Positions 26,207-36,100 of a stretch of DNA of 58,359 nt are shown here, piece by piece. A program made the position numbers and the translations under genes. The stretch is from Bacteroidales bacterium UBA5762 (GTDB taxonomy: Bacteria > Bacteroidota > Bacteroidia > Bacteroidales > TTA-H9). Each line of letters begins with the position of its first letter. Position 1 is the stretch's first letter. The stretch is taken from positions 1 through 58,359 of the forward strand of contig DIEY01000040.1 of the NCBI GenBank assembly GCA_002418865.1. The letters are read 5' to 3'. The notes under the pieces are model-generated. The model had not been told where the DNA came from, ran no database searches, and saw nothing but the letters and a program-made list of their open reading frames with translations.

Positions 26207-26479
26207 TCGATCCGATAGTTAAAACTTCGCTTTAAAAACTGAGCTAAAATAAGGATTAATTTTTGGGAAGATCTCCCTAACTGCAATCTTTACGCCAGTT
26301 TCCCACAGCTCCTCGGCGCTCGCTTCTACTAAATTAAACTATCTATTATTTTATCTATAGTAGACTTAACAAACAGATAATTCGTACTGAAGCTATCGGT
26401 TTCAAGAATAATTTTAGAGCCGAAACCAGAGATTTTTATGGAATAGAACAAGAATGACTACGTGTTAAAATCTAATCAA

Positions 26480-27436
26480 TTAAGGAAATCTTAATTGAAA
26501 AACAGATCCTTTGTGGGGTTCTGAAATCAAATGAAGCGAACCCCCCAAGAGTTGTGCAAAATGAAAAGCAATGTACAATCCCATACCTGCTCCTTTTTTT
26601 ATATGTCCTGTTTCCATTTCAGCTATCCTGAAATCATCGAAAATAACATTCTTATCTTGATCAAAAATTCCTGGGCCTGTGTCTCTTACTTCAATTAAAT
26701 AATATGGTTCATCAAAGCCAAAATATAGACTAATGCACCCCTCCGATGTAAATTTAAAGGCATTTTCCAGTAAGTTCGTTACAACCTTTTTTAATAGTTG
26801 TACATCCCCATGCCATTGTTTTTTATCAATAGGCAAATCATCAATGAGTTGAAATTGAAGATTAGGATAAGTTTGCTGGTAGTGTTTAGCTTCAATTATC
26901 AATTCGTGCATGATTTCCTGAAAATGATTAAGCCGCTTATAGACCTTTACTTCTCCCGTTTCAATGAGAGACACATCGAGTAATTTGTCAAAAAAAGCCA
27001 GAAGTTCTTCACCACTTGTAGAAATATGTTTCAAATGCTCTATTTGTTGAGCCGAAAGTTGCTCCGTTTGGCTCAGTAAATCGGAAAATCCTAAAATCGA
27101 ATTCAAAGGAGTACGAATCTCATGCGAAATGTTTTGCAGAAAGATAGATTTCAATCGGTCAGACGATTCGGCTTTTGCGCGCGCTTCATCCAACTCTCTC
27201 ATTTGTTGCGAAATATGTTTACGATACATCCGAGTAATGAAGTATATTAACAAACCCGAAAGTATGACGTATAACCAACCTTTATAGGTTTGCAGTCGAG
27301 TTAAAAAAGCCACATCCGAAGCAAAACTGGCAAGAATTCTGTCACTGAAAACTATCCATAATCCTCCTATCACAATATAAATTAACAGCAACCGATTCTC
27401 AAAATTTCTGAATATCTTTTTAATTTGAAGAGACAT
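26480..27436 (-). CDS. Membrane sensor histidine kinase
   Basis: This 318-residue kinase has two membrane helices (about 15-31 and 53-70) enclosing a very short periplasmic loop, a short coiled coil, and a HisKA domain with His105 in QNISHEIRTPLNS. The ATPase domain has NLLENAFKFT, VRDTGPGIFDQD and GAGMGLYIAFHFAQLLGG. With so small an outer loop, any signal is likely sensed in or near the membrane. No receiver domain or adjacent response regulator is seen, so the partner is unknown. It resembles the C-terminal part of the kinase at 16934-18598. Confidence 0.92.
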   Translation of the reverse strand: MSLQIKKIFRNFENRLLLIYIVIGGLWIVFSDRILASFASDVAFLTRLQTYKGWLYVILSGLLIYFITRMYRKHISQQMRELDEARAKAESSDRLKSIFLQNISHEIRTPLNSILGFSDLLSQTEQLSAQQIEHLKHISTSGEELLAFFDKLLDVSLIETGEVKVYKRLNHFQEIMHELIIEAKHYQQTYPNLQFQLIDDLPIDKKQWHGDVQLLKKVVTNLLENAFKFTSEGCISLYFGFDEPYYLIEVRDTGPGIFDQDKNVIFDDFRIAEMETGHIKKGAGMGLYIAFHFAQLLGGSLHLISEPHKGSVFQLRFP

Positions 27437-27707
27437 GATAAGAATATATTAGAAGCAAATGATGGATAAAATATGAAATATAATTAAACACAAAATTTAA
27501 GCCGAAAAGCATGATCCATCGTGAAATAAACAATGCGGTCATTTTTATTGATAGTATAATGCAGCCTAAAAGAAGAGCACGAGTTTTAAGAATGTAAAAA
27601 TATGAAATTCGAAAGTATGGTTTAATAAATCCCCTATACGATTATCTCTAAAATTTATGATTTTGAATTTAGATAAGAAGGATGTTATGAAAAAAAGAAA
27701 AACAAAA

Positions 27708-27715
27708 TACCTTTG
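27708..27715 (+). promoter_or_regulatory. -7 promoter element of glmM
   Basis: TACCTTTG fits TAnnTTTG and lies 13 bases before the ATG at 27729, leaving a leader of only about 8 nt. Confidence 0.55.
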
Positions 27716-27728
27716 CCAAAAATGAAGA

Positions 27729-29135
27729 ATGTCACTTATTAAAAGCATATCAGGGATCAGAGGAACCATTGGAGGCAGGCCTAACGAGGGGTTAACCCCA
27801 CTTGATATCATCAAATTTTGCTCGGCTTATGTGCAAATGATAGCCAAAGATAAAGGGAAAAATCGTCCAGTCGTGGTAGTAGGACGCGACGCACGTTCTT
27901 CAGGTTCTATCATCAATCAAATCGTTTGTGCAACGCTTCAATCTATGGGAGCCGATGTTATAGATTTAGGGCTCACTACCACACCTACCACCGAGATAGC
28001 AGTCACAGCGTTACAAGCCGATGGTGGAATCATTATTACCGCCAGTCATAATCCATCAAACTGGAACGCTTTGAAGTTATTAAACCGACAAGGAGAATTT
28101 ATTTCGGCCCACGAAGGAGAAGAAATACTAAGAATCTCGGAAGAAGAATCATTCATATATGCCGAACTGGTTAATATTGGCCAATATTCACAAAACGACG
28201 AAATGTTGTCTTTTCACATTCGTCGCATTTTGGGACTTCCCTTAGTGGATGTGGAAGCCATTAGCAGGGCAAATTTCAAGATTGTAGTAGATGCGGTCAA
28301 TTCCTCAGGTGGAATAGCCATTCCATCATTATTAAGAGCTCTTGGGGTAAAGGAAATCATTTGCTTAAACTGTACACCCGACGGTAATTTTGCACATAAT
28401 CCCGAACCTTTGCCTCAACACTTGGGTGAGATTTCTGAGGCAGTAAAAAAACATTCTGCTCATTTAGGCATTGTAGTCGATCCCGACGTAGATCGTCTGG
28501 CTTTTGTTTGCGAAAACGGAGAAATGTTCGGCGAAGAATATACACTGGTGGCTGTAGCCGATTATGTTCTTCAGCACAAAGGAGGTAATACTGTTTCGAA
28601 TCTTTCCTCCACCAGAGCCTTAAAGGTGATTACCCAAAAGGCAGGTTACGAATATTTTGCCTCGGCTGTTGGTGAAGTCAATGTAGTAGAAATGATGAAA
28701 AAAACTCAAGCGGTCATTGGAGGCGAAGGTAACGGCGGAGTCATCTATCCCGAACTACATTACGGACGTGATGCCTTAGTAGGTGTTGCTCTATTTTTGA
28801 GCCATCTGGCACACACAGGGCTTACAGCTTCTAACTTGCGTAAAACCTACCCCAACTTTTTTATGTCGAAAAATAAAATCGATTTACCCCCAAACACCGA
28901 TATTCACTCTATTCTTGAGAAAATTTCCGAAAAATATTCTTCCTTCCCACAAAATAAAGAAGATGGCCTCAAAATAGAATTTCCCGTCGAATGGGTTCAT
29001 CTAAGACGCTCTAATACCGAACCTATTATTAGAATATATGCCGAGAGCACCTTGCCTACTAAAGCCGATGAACTCGTTAGAAGATTCATTTCCGAAATCG
29101 AACAATTCATAAGAAATAGTACTACAAATAACTAA
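27729..29135 (+). CDS. glmM: Phosphoglucosamine mutase
   Basis: This 468-residue alpha-D-phosphohexomutase converts glucosamine-6-phosphate to glucosamine-1-phosphate for peptidoglycan and other amino sugars. The phosphoserine loop is ITASHNPSNWNALK with Ser106 as the phosphorylated residue. The metal loop is DPDVDRL, the sugar-binding loop is GEGNGGVIYPELHYGRDA, and the phosphate-binding loop near the end is RRSNTEPIIRIYAE. The start ISGIRGTIGG is typical. A phosphomannomutase role cannot be fully excluded from motifs alone. The gene is nearly leaderless (promoter at 27708). The small RHH-like gene follows 81 bp downstream. Confidence 0.93.
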   Translation: MSLIKSISGIRGTIGGRPNEGLTPLDIIKFCSAYVQMIAKDKGKNRPVVVVGRDARSSGSIINQIVCATLQSMGADVIDLGLTTTPTTEIAVTALQADGGIIITASHNPSNWNALKLLNRQGEFISAHEGEEILRISEEESFIYAELVNIGQYSQNDEMLSFHIRRILGLPLVDVEAISRANFKIVVDAVNSSGGIAIPSLLRALGVKEIICLNCTPDGNFAHNPEPLPQHLGEISEAVKKHSAHLGIVVDPDVDRLAFVCENGEMFGEEYTLVAVADYVLQHKGGNTVSNLSSTRALKVITQKAGYEYFASAVGEVNVVEMMKKTQAVIGGEGNGGVIYPELHYGRDALVGVALFLSHLAHTGLTASNLRKTYPNFFMSKNKIDLPPNTDIHSILEKISEKYSSFPQNKEDGLKIEFPVEWVHLRRSNTEPIIRIYAESTLPTKADELVRRFISEIEQFIRNSTTNN

Positions 29136-29216
29136 CTCATGCCATTCTAATAAATCTATCGAAAATAAATACTATCCCATACGATGTTCTAACTAATCGA
29201 AATTATTTATTGAGCC

Positions 29217-29453
29217 ATGCCCAAAAAGAAAAAGCATAAACCAACCAAATCGAAAAAACTAACTATCAAGTTGGGTACTTCTCAAATGGAAATGCTCAAG
29301 AATTTTTGTACTCATCATCAAACTACACCCAACAAAGTAATCAAGCAAAGCCTGATGGCTTATCTCAATAATTGTAAACCTGATGATTTAAAGTCTATAG
29401 AAGAAGTTGATCCTCGTCAGCTCGATATTTTTTCTATGCTCGATAATAGCTGA
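29217..29453 (+). CDS. Small basic ribbon-helix-helix-like protein
   Basis: This 78-residue protein begins with a lysine-rich stretch (about residues 3-16), then a predicted strand (KLTIKLGT) and two helices (SQMEMLKNFCTHHQ and TPNKVIKQSLMAYLNN) in the order of a ribbon-helix-helix DNA-binding fold. An acidic tail follows. It is probably a DNA-binding protein or small regulator; no toxin gene lies next to it. It follows glmM by 81 bp on the same strand and converges on recR, 7 bp away. Confidence 0.7.
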   Translation: MPKKKKHKPTKSKKLTIKLGTSQMEMLKNFCTHHQTTPNKVIKQSLMAYLNNCKPDDLKSIEEVDPRQLDIFSMLDNS

Positions 29454-29460
29454 GAAAACC

Positions 29461-30087
29461 TTAGTTCTTGTTATTCAACGGCATTTCGTAAGAAGTCCGG
29501 TTCATGATAGATCGTCCGAGGGTCAATTCGTCAGTATATTCTAGCTCTTCGCCTATAGCAATGCCGCGAGCTATAGTTGTAAAAGTATCCACAAAAGGTT
29601 TTAGTTTCTTGTAAAGATAAAAACAGGTCGTATCCCCTTCCATATTAGCTGGCAACGCAAATATGACCTCTTTTATTTTTCCTGATTCGGCTTTGGCCAA
29701 CAAAGGTGCCAAGGTAAGATCAGATGGACCTTTGCCTTCAAAAGGTGATATAATTCCCCCTAACACATGATAAATTCCTCTATATTGTGCTGTGTTTTCA
29801 ATAGCCATTACATCACGAGCCGATTCAACAATACACACTAAACTGTTATCGCGAAAGCTATCTGAACAAATTCTGCATACTGCCTCATCGCTAATGTTGT
29901 GGCATTGCTCGCAATAACGAATATTTTCTCTCAATCGAATGAGGGCCTCACCCAGAGTTCGGGTAAAAGCCTGAGGTTGATCGAGCAAAAACAAACATAA
30001 TCGCAAAGCAGTTTTACGACCTATACCCGGCAATTTCGAAAGTTCATTTACTGCGATTTCTAAATACTTCGAAGGATAGTTTTCCAA
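29461..30087 (-). CDS. recR: Recombination mediator RecR
   Basis: RecR (about 208 aa) loads RecA at gaps together with RecO. The N-terminal helix-hairpin-helix holds LSKLPGIGRKTALRL, the zinc finger is CEQCHNISDEAVCRIC, and the Toprim domain has VCIVESARDVMAIENT and HVLGG. I chose the TTG at 30087 (reading MENYPSKYLEIAV). A -7 box (complement of 30109-30116) would overlap the alternative TTG at 30111, and the chosen start matches the usual length before LPGIG. The frame has no ATG in this region, so a non-ATG start is needed in either case. Confidence 0.95.
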   Translation of the reverse strand: MENYPSKYLEIAVNELSKLPGIGRKTALRLCLFLLDQPQAFTRTLGEALIRLRENIRYCEQCHNISDEAVCRICSDSFRDNSLVCIVESARDVMAIENTAQYRGIYHVLGGIISPFEGKGPSDLTLAPLLAKAESGKIKEVIFALPANMEGDTTCFYLYKKLKPFVDTFTTIARGIAIGEELEYTDELTLGRSIMNRTSYEMPLNNKN

Positions 30088-30108
30088 AATTTTATTTCGT
30101 TTGAAATG

Positions 30109-30116
30109 CAAAATTA
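30109..30116 (-). promoter_or_regulatory. -7 promoter element of recR, bearing on its start codon
   Basis: TAATTTTG on the minus strand predicts transcription from about 30102. That lies inside the longest possible recR frame and favours the downstream TTG start at 30087. Confidence 0.45.
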
Positions 30117-30194
30117 TCCGAAATTTGCGTTAACATAATCGGAATATTTAAAACAAAGCTATTAAAATACCCTTTCATTATTAATGATATTGAA

Positions 30195-30980
30195 ATGAAA
30201 CTACTTAGAAAGGTTGTTTTTACTTTTCAGCTAATTCTTTTCCTTTTTTTCTCTATCATAAGTTTATCACAGGGAATCAACCAGATAGATGCTCAAGGTA
30301 GGAAACAGGGAGTATGGAAGAAGTCATACGAAAACGGTCAGATTCGTTATGAGGGAAATTTCAAGAACGATCAGCCTGTAGGTGAATTCCGATATTATCA
30401 CCCCAATGGAAAGTTAAAAGCCATCATTAGGCATACCAACGATGGCCATTCTTCGGAAGCCGAGTTATATAACGAGAATGGGATACTCGTAGCCAAAGGT
30501 TTCTTTTACGACGAACATAAAGACAAAACATGGGAATATTTCAACGAGAAAAACGGGAAACTCATTTCTATCGAAAACTATCAACAAGGCATCCCTCACG
30601 GAGATTGGATTGTTTATTTTAAAGAAGATACTGTCGTAACTGAAATCTTCACCTTCGTCCATGGACAGAAAGAAGGCCCATGGAAACAGTTTTTCCCTGA
30701 TGGAAAATTAAAACTTGATGCCAATTATTTACATCATCAGCTGGATGGTCCATACACTTTATATTCTCCCGAAGGCAAGGAACTTGTTCATGGTTTCTAC
30801 CAGAACGGAAAAAAGATAGGAGAATGGAAATTTTTCACCGACGACGGAAAATTAAAACGTATTGAATGGTATGATGAAGATGAAAAGATAAAAGAAGAAA
30901 TACTCATACCCGAAGAACCTATCAAGGATGTTCCATTGGATCCCGCTCTTGACCCTGAAAATCAACAACAATATCCATGA
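30195..30980 (+). CDS. Exported MORN-repeat (YwqK-like) protein
   Basis: This 261-residue protein has a signal peptide (about 1-25) followed by some seven MORN-type repeats, for example QGVWKKSYENGQIRYEGNFK, VGEFRYYHPNGKLKAI, EGPWKQFFPDGKLKLDANY and IGEWKFFTDDGKLKRIEWY. Databases often label such proteins YwqK family antitoxin, but there is no toxin next to it and the label says little. MORN repeats form extended beta-hairpin stacks and may bind lipid or protein. The tail is acidic and proline-rich. It is divergent from recR. Confidence 0.85.
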   Translation: MKLLRKVVFTFQLILFLFFSIISLSQGINQIDAQGRKQGVWKKSYENGQIRYEGNFKNDQPVGEFRYYHPNGKLKAIIRHTNDGHSSEAELYNENGILVAKGFFYDEHKDKTWEYFNEKNGKLISIENYQQGIPHGDWIVYFKEDTVVTEIFTFVHGQKEGPWKQFFPDGKLKLDANYLHHQLDGPYTLYSPEGKELVHGFYQNGKKIGEWKFFTDDGKLKRIEWYDEDEKIKEEILIPEEPIKDVPLDPALDPENQQQYP

Positions 30981-31143
30981 AAATTCATATCCATCTTCCT
31001 CACTTTAAGATAATACCTTTAGCTTGATGGCTTCGACAATTTCTTTTTAAAATATCAAAGAGCATCAATACATTGAAAACTGAGGAAATAGGAAGCTTAA
31101 AAAAAATTTTAGAAAAAATGATTATACCATTACAGGAAATTTA

Positions 31144-31151
31144 TAAATTTG
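31144..31151 (+). promoter_or_regulatory. -7 promoter element of dnaN
   Basis: TAAATTTG fits TAnnTTTG and lies about 59 bases before the dnaN ATG. Confidence 0.35.
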
Positions 31152-31209
31152 TCATTTGTTGTGCAAACAAAGATTTTCATTTCGGAGTAAACACAAAATA
31201 TTCATATCC

Positions 31210-32328
31210 ATGAAATTCATCATTTCGAGTACAAATCTTTTAAAGAGTCTGCAAACCATTAGCGGAGTAGTAGTATCGAGCAATACTTTACCTATTTTGG
31301 AATATTTTCTTTTCGAGGCTAAAGACAATGAATTAAAAATTACGGCCAGCGATCAGGAGACAACAATGAGTATTACGGTTACTCCAACTATGATGGAAGA
31401 GGGAGGAGCAATTGCCATTCCTTCGAAGATTCTTCTCGACACTTTGAAAACTTACCATGATACTCCCTTAACTTTTATTACCGATCCTTTAACGTTTGCC
31501 ATAGAGATTGTAGCTGATAATGCCAAATTTAAACTTTCGGGGCAGGATCCTGAAGATTTTCCCAAGATGCCGGCTCTGACAAATCCTGCAAGTGTAAACA
31601 TAAAAGGAGAAATTTTGGTCAGAGGTATATCAAAAACCATTTTTGGGACAGGAACCGATGAACTTCGGCCTGAAATGACAGGCGTTTTCTTCGAATTTAC
31701 CGAAGAAAAAGCTACATTGGTTAGTACCGATGCCCATAGAATCATTCGTTACAGGCGTCCCGACGTGCAATCCTCCGAAACCATGTCGTTTATTATGCCT
31801 AAAAAACCCCTCACTCAGCTGAAAAATACAGTACCTATAGACGATACTTACGTTTTAATCGAATACAACGTGCAAAATGTCAGATTTACTTTCAACAACG
31901 TAGTATTGACTTCTACACTCATCGAAGGCAGATTTCCCAATTATGAAGCCGTTATACCTCGAGATAATCCCAACAAACTCATCATCGACCGTGTTGCTCT
32001 GATGACTTCTATTCGAAGAGTTTCTCTCTTTGGCAATCAAAGCACCCATCTAATTCGTTTTAAAATCGCAGGACAAGTTATTTCTTTAAGTGCCGAAGAT
32101 TATGACTTCCAGAATGAAGCCTCTGAAGTTCTGCCTTGTGCCTACGATGGTGAAGACATTGAAATTGGATTCAACTCTAAGTTTCTGCTCGAAATGCTCT
32201 CCAACATCGATGCACCCAACGTTAGAATCGAAATGTCCACTCCAAACCGCGCAGGCCTCCTCATTCCCGAAACCGAGGAGAATGATCCTGAAGATTTACT
32301 GATGTTGATTATGCCCGTTATGATGTAA
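31210..32328 (+). CDS. dnaN: DNA polymerase III beta subunit (sliding clamp)
   Basis: This 372-residue protein forms the ring that tethers DNA polymerase to DNA. The three clamp domains are recognisable: MKFIISSTNLLKSLQTISG with LPILEYFLFEA and ITASDQETTMSI, the middle domain with RPEMTGVFFEF and STDAHRIIRYR, and the last with LIEGRFPNYEAVIP, ALMTSIRRVSLF and GFNSKFLLEML. The C-terminus ends MPVMM where many clamps have PMRL. The ATG at 31210 starts exactly at the conserved N-terminus; a further 18 codons upstream lie in AT-rich leader and were left out. dnaA is not nearby. A terminator follows at 32378-32408. Confidence 0.97.
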   Translation: MKFIISSTNLLKSLQTISGVVVSSNTLPILEYFLFEAKDNELKITASDQETTMSITVTPTMMEEGGAIAIPSKILLDTLKTYHDTPLTFITDPLTFAIEIVADNAKFKLSGQDPEDFPKMPALTNPASVNIKGEILVRGISKTIFGTGTDELRPEMTGVFFEFTEEKATLVSTDAHRIIRYRRPDVQSSETMSFIMPKKPLTQLKNTVPIDDTYVLIEYNVQNVRFTFNNVVLTSTLIEGRFPNYEAVIPRDNPNKLIIDRVALMTSIRRVSLFGNQSTHLIRFKIAGQVISLSAEDYDFQNEASEVLPCAYDGEDIEIGFNSKFLLEMLSNIDAPNVRIEMSTPNRAGLLIPETEENDPEDLLMLIMPVMM

Positions 32329-32377
32329 AAATTTGAGCCTCTCTCCCATCAGCATAACAAACTGCTGAATTCTTCGG

Positions 32378-32408
32378 CCCCTTATCTTAAAACGATAAGG
32401 GGTTTTTT
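32378..32408 (+). terminator. Intrinsic terminator shared by dnaN and deoD
   Basis: CCCCTTATC (32378-32386) pairs with GATAAGGGG (32394-32402) and is followed by a T6 run on the plus strand. On the minus strand it lies downstream of deoD and is preceded by A6, so it can act for both convergent genes, though it is better formed for dnaN. Confidence 0.85.
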
Positions 32409-32414
32409 ATATTT

Positions 32415-33125
32415 CTACAAGTTTTTAAGACAGGCTAAGGCAATTTCCATCATACCCGTAAATGCAGTAAGTCTTTCTTGAGCAGTAGCACGCTCACCCG
32501 TAACCAATTGATCGCTTACCGTCAAAATCGACAAGGCTTTACAATGATAACGTGCCGCCAAAGTATAAAGCGCACTGGTTTCCATCTCCACTCCTAAAAC
32601 TCCATGCTGACGCCAAATCTCATATTCCTTCTGCAAATCATCTACAAAAAAAGAATCCGTCGTAAACACACTCCCCACTTTTACTTCATACTCTAATGCC
32701 TTTCCAAAATCATAAGCCATTTTCAATAATTCAAAATCGGCGTGTGGAGCATACTCCCGCCCTCCAAAAATCAAGTTATTGATACGACTATCGGTACTTG
32801 CAGTAATGGCCAAAATTGTATCACCTAATTTCAGTTCGGGTTGAATGGCCCCACAGGTACCAATACGAATTAAATTCTTGCACCCGTATGTCTGTATAAG
32901 CTCCGTAACATATATGCTGATTGAAGGAACTCCCATCCCTGTTCCCTGTACCGAAATCATTTTCCCATCAACATAACCGGTATATCCCAACATCCCTCTG
33001 GTTTGATTATGGCAAACAGGATTCTCAAAATATTTCTCGGCTAAGAATTTAGCCCTTAAAGGATCACCAGGTAATAAAATACTCTCGGCAATCTCACCTA
33101 CCCTTGCATCCAAATGTATTCCCAT
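32415..33125 (-). CDS. deoD: Purine-nucleoside phosphorylase (DeoD type)
   Basis: This 236-residue enzyme splits purine (deoxy)nucleosides with phosphate into base and (deoxy)ribose-1-phosphate, in the cytosol, as a hexamer. The phosphate-binding LPGDPLRAK, YTGYVDGKMISVQGTGMG, IRIGTCGAIQP and the nucleoside-binding GVEMETSALYTLA are all present. The catalytic Asp lies in TVSDQLVTGE, where the usual His after SD is Gln. It sits 69 bp downstream of purL on the same strand, so purine synthesis and salvage genes are neighbours here. Confidence 0.95.
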   Translation of the reverse strand: MGIHLDARVGEIAESILLPGDPLRAKFLAEKYFENPVCHNQTRGMLGYTGYVDGKMISVQGTGMGVPSISIYVTELIQTYGCKNLIRIGTCGAIQPELKLGDTILAITASTDSRINNLIFGGREYAPHADFELLKMAYDFGKALEYEVKVGSVFTTDSFFVDDLQKEYEIWRQHGVLGVEMETSALYTLAARYHCKALSILTVSDQLVTGERATAQERLTAFTGMMEIALACLKNL

Positions 33126-33194
33126 AATATCTTCATTGATTTGATTAACAATTCGATTTTTACTTCATCAAAATTTTATCTGTACTCTATAAAA

Positions 33195-36100
33195 TTATTT
33201 CTTGTTTTTATTTTCTATCCATTTTCGAGCATTGACGAATGCTATCATCCACGGGCTTACCTCATCATTCTTCCTGTTGTGGGGATAATAACCCCATTGC
33301 CATGGAAAAATGGAACGTTCGAGATGAGGCATTATAGCCAGATGACGCCCATCTTCCGATACTACTGCTGCAGCATCATACATCGAGCCATTCGGATTGC
33401 CAGGGAAAAAGTTATACGAATATTTGGCGGCTATCTGATAACAATTTTCTTCGTAAGGAAAATAAAAACGCCCCTCGGCATGTGCCACCCATATCCCTAA
33501 TTCAGAACCTTCTAATGAACTCAACATTACCGAATGATTTTCAGGGATCCTGACAGTTAAAAAAGTTGACTCGAACTTTTGAGATTCATTGGGCAGCATC
33601 TCAAACCTTTGTTCATGCCCCGGATAAATGAGATTCAATTCTGCCATCAACTGGCAACCATTGCAAACACCAAGTGAAAGAGTATCATGCCGACGATAAA
33701 AACGCTCGAGCGAAGCCCTGGCTTTGGAATTGTATAAAAAAGCACCTGCCCAGCCCTTGGCCGAACCCAATACATCACTGTTGGAAAATCCTCCCACAAA
33801 TACAATCATCTGCACCTCATCAAGGGTTTCGCGACCACTCACTAAATCCGTAACATGAACATCCTTTACATCGAAACCGGCCAACCAAAGTGCATACGCC
33901 ATCTCACGCTCCCCATTCGAACCCTTTTCACGTATTATCGCAGCCTTTATGCCTGATGTGGATTTTCGCCTGGAATCTATACCTAAATCATACATACGTC
34001 CCGTAAAATCGTTAGGAAACTTCATTTTTCTTTCCATACGAGCATAATTCTCGAATCTTTCTTTGGCTTTTCCATTCCCGCTCTGAAGCCTATCAAGCAA
34101 ATAAGAAGAATAAAACCATTTGTTTCGAAGCTCATCGATATCCATTACATATTCATGATGGCCATGCAACATCCTCATTTCCCTCTTGGGATCAAGTTGG
34201 CCAATAATAGCCCAACACAATGAATTTCTATCGAGAATCTCTACGACTTCGGGAAGTTTATCGGTTTGAACTACTACTGCCGGTTTCTCACTAAATAAAA
34301 GACGAATCAGATCGGGTTCGCCCATTGCATCGAGTTGAAGCCTACTTCCCACATCTGGCTGACTAAAATGCATTTCGAGCAAGGTAACGATCAAGCCTCC
34401 AGCCGAAACATCATGACCCGCAATAATATAGTTTTGTTCAACCAGTTGCTGAACCGCATGAAAAGCGCGTACAAAATATGCTGCATCCTTCACATCAGGC
34501 GGGGTTTCACCAACAGAATTCAATATCTGCGCAAATATGCTACCACCCAAATGAAATTCTCCACTACTAAAATCAATATAAATAAGATAAGAAGGATAAA
34601 CAGTTTGAATGACAGGCGAAACTACATTGCGAATGTTGCTAACCTCAGCAGCAGATGAAATGATAACCGTACCTGGCGACAGCACCTTACTGCCATCAGG
34701 ATATTTTTGCGTCATACTAAGAGAATCCTTTCCCGTAGGTATATTGATTCCCAGAGCTATGGTAAACTGGCTCACTGCTTCTACGGCGCGATACAGGCGG
34801 GCAAACTCTCCATCGTTGTAACAAGGCCACATCCAATTGGCCGATAGTGAGACCCCTTTCAAGCCATAAGCTAAAGGAGCCCAAACCAAATTAGTCAACG
34901 CTTCTGCTACTGATAGTCGAGAAGCAGCCTCAGGTTCAATGAGCCCTACGGCAGGTGCATGGCCAATAGCAGTCGCAATGCCCGTAATACCGTCATAATC
35001 CAAGGCTACAACACCCAAATTATTCAAAGGAAGCTGTAATGGTCCAGCCGTTTGTTGATGCGCAATGCGACCCGTTACTGAACGATCTACCTTATTGGTC
35101 AGCCAGTCTTTACAAGCTACAGCTTCACATTGTAAAACTTGCACCAGATACTCATGCCACAAAGAAGGATTATATACAAGAAATTCGCTTTCATCAGGCT
35201 TGCTTTTATCTTCTAAAACTAAACGAGGGGGTTTGCCGAAAAGATATTCTATCCTCAAATCGATGGGACGCTGATGATTGCGAGAGTCCTCCACAATAAA
35301 GCATTCATTGCCTGTAATATGTCCAACCTCGTACATGGGTGCCCTTTCTCTCTGAGCAACTTTCTCTAAAAATTCAATATCTTTTTGCTTCATCAAAAGA
35401 CCCATGCGTTCCTGAGATTCATTCCCTATGATTTCCTTTGCCGATAAAGTAGGATCACCTAAAGGAAGTTTATCGAGATAAATTATTCCACCTTCATCGT
35501 CCACTAATTCCGAAAGTGCATTGAGGTGGCCTCCGGCACCGTGGTCATGAACCGAGACAACAGGGTTGTCACTTTGTTCGCACATGGCCCTTAGCGCATT
35601 GGCAACCCGTTTTTGCATTTCAGGATTCGATCTCTGAATGGCATTCAATTCGATAGAATTCTCATAACGGCCAGTATCTACGCTCGACACAGCCCCACCA
35701 CCCATTCCAATTCTATAGTTATCGCCTCCCATCACCACAATTTTATCTCCCGGCTCAGGATGTTTCTTCTGCGAATGGGCTGCATTTGCATATCCAACAC
35801 CTCCGGCAAGCATTATTACTTTATCGTAACCATAAATAATATTGCCGGTTTGATGTTCGAACGTAAGCAAAGACCCACAAATCAACGGCTGGCCAAATTT
35901 ATTCCCATAATCGCTCGCACCATTCGATGCTTTAATAAGTATCTGAGCCGGTGCGTGATACAACCATTTTCGTTCGGACATGTAGGATTCCCACGGCCGC
36001 TGAGGCGCCGTACGTGGATAGGAAGTCATATAAACAGCAGTCCCTGCCAAAGGAATACTGCCCTGTCCTCCTGCCATTCGGTCTCTTATCTCGCCTCCAC

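Noticed and set aside
30195..30980. Toxin-antitoxin module with the MORN protein as antitoxin
   Set aside because: The label comes from database naming; no toxin-like gene is adjacent and the protein has a signal peptide.
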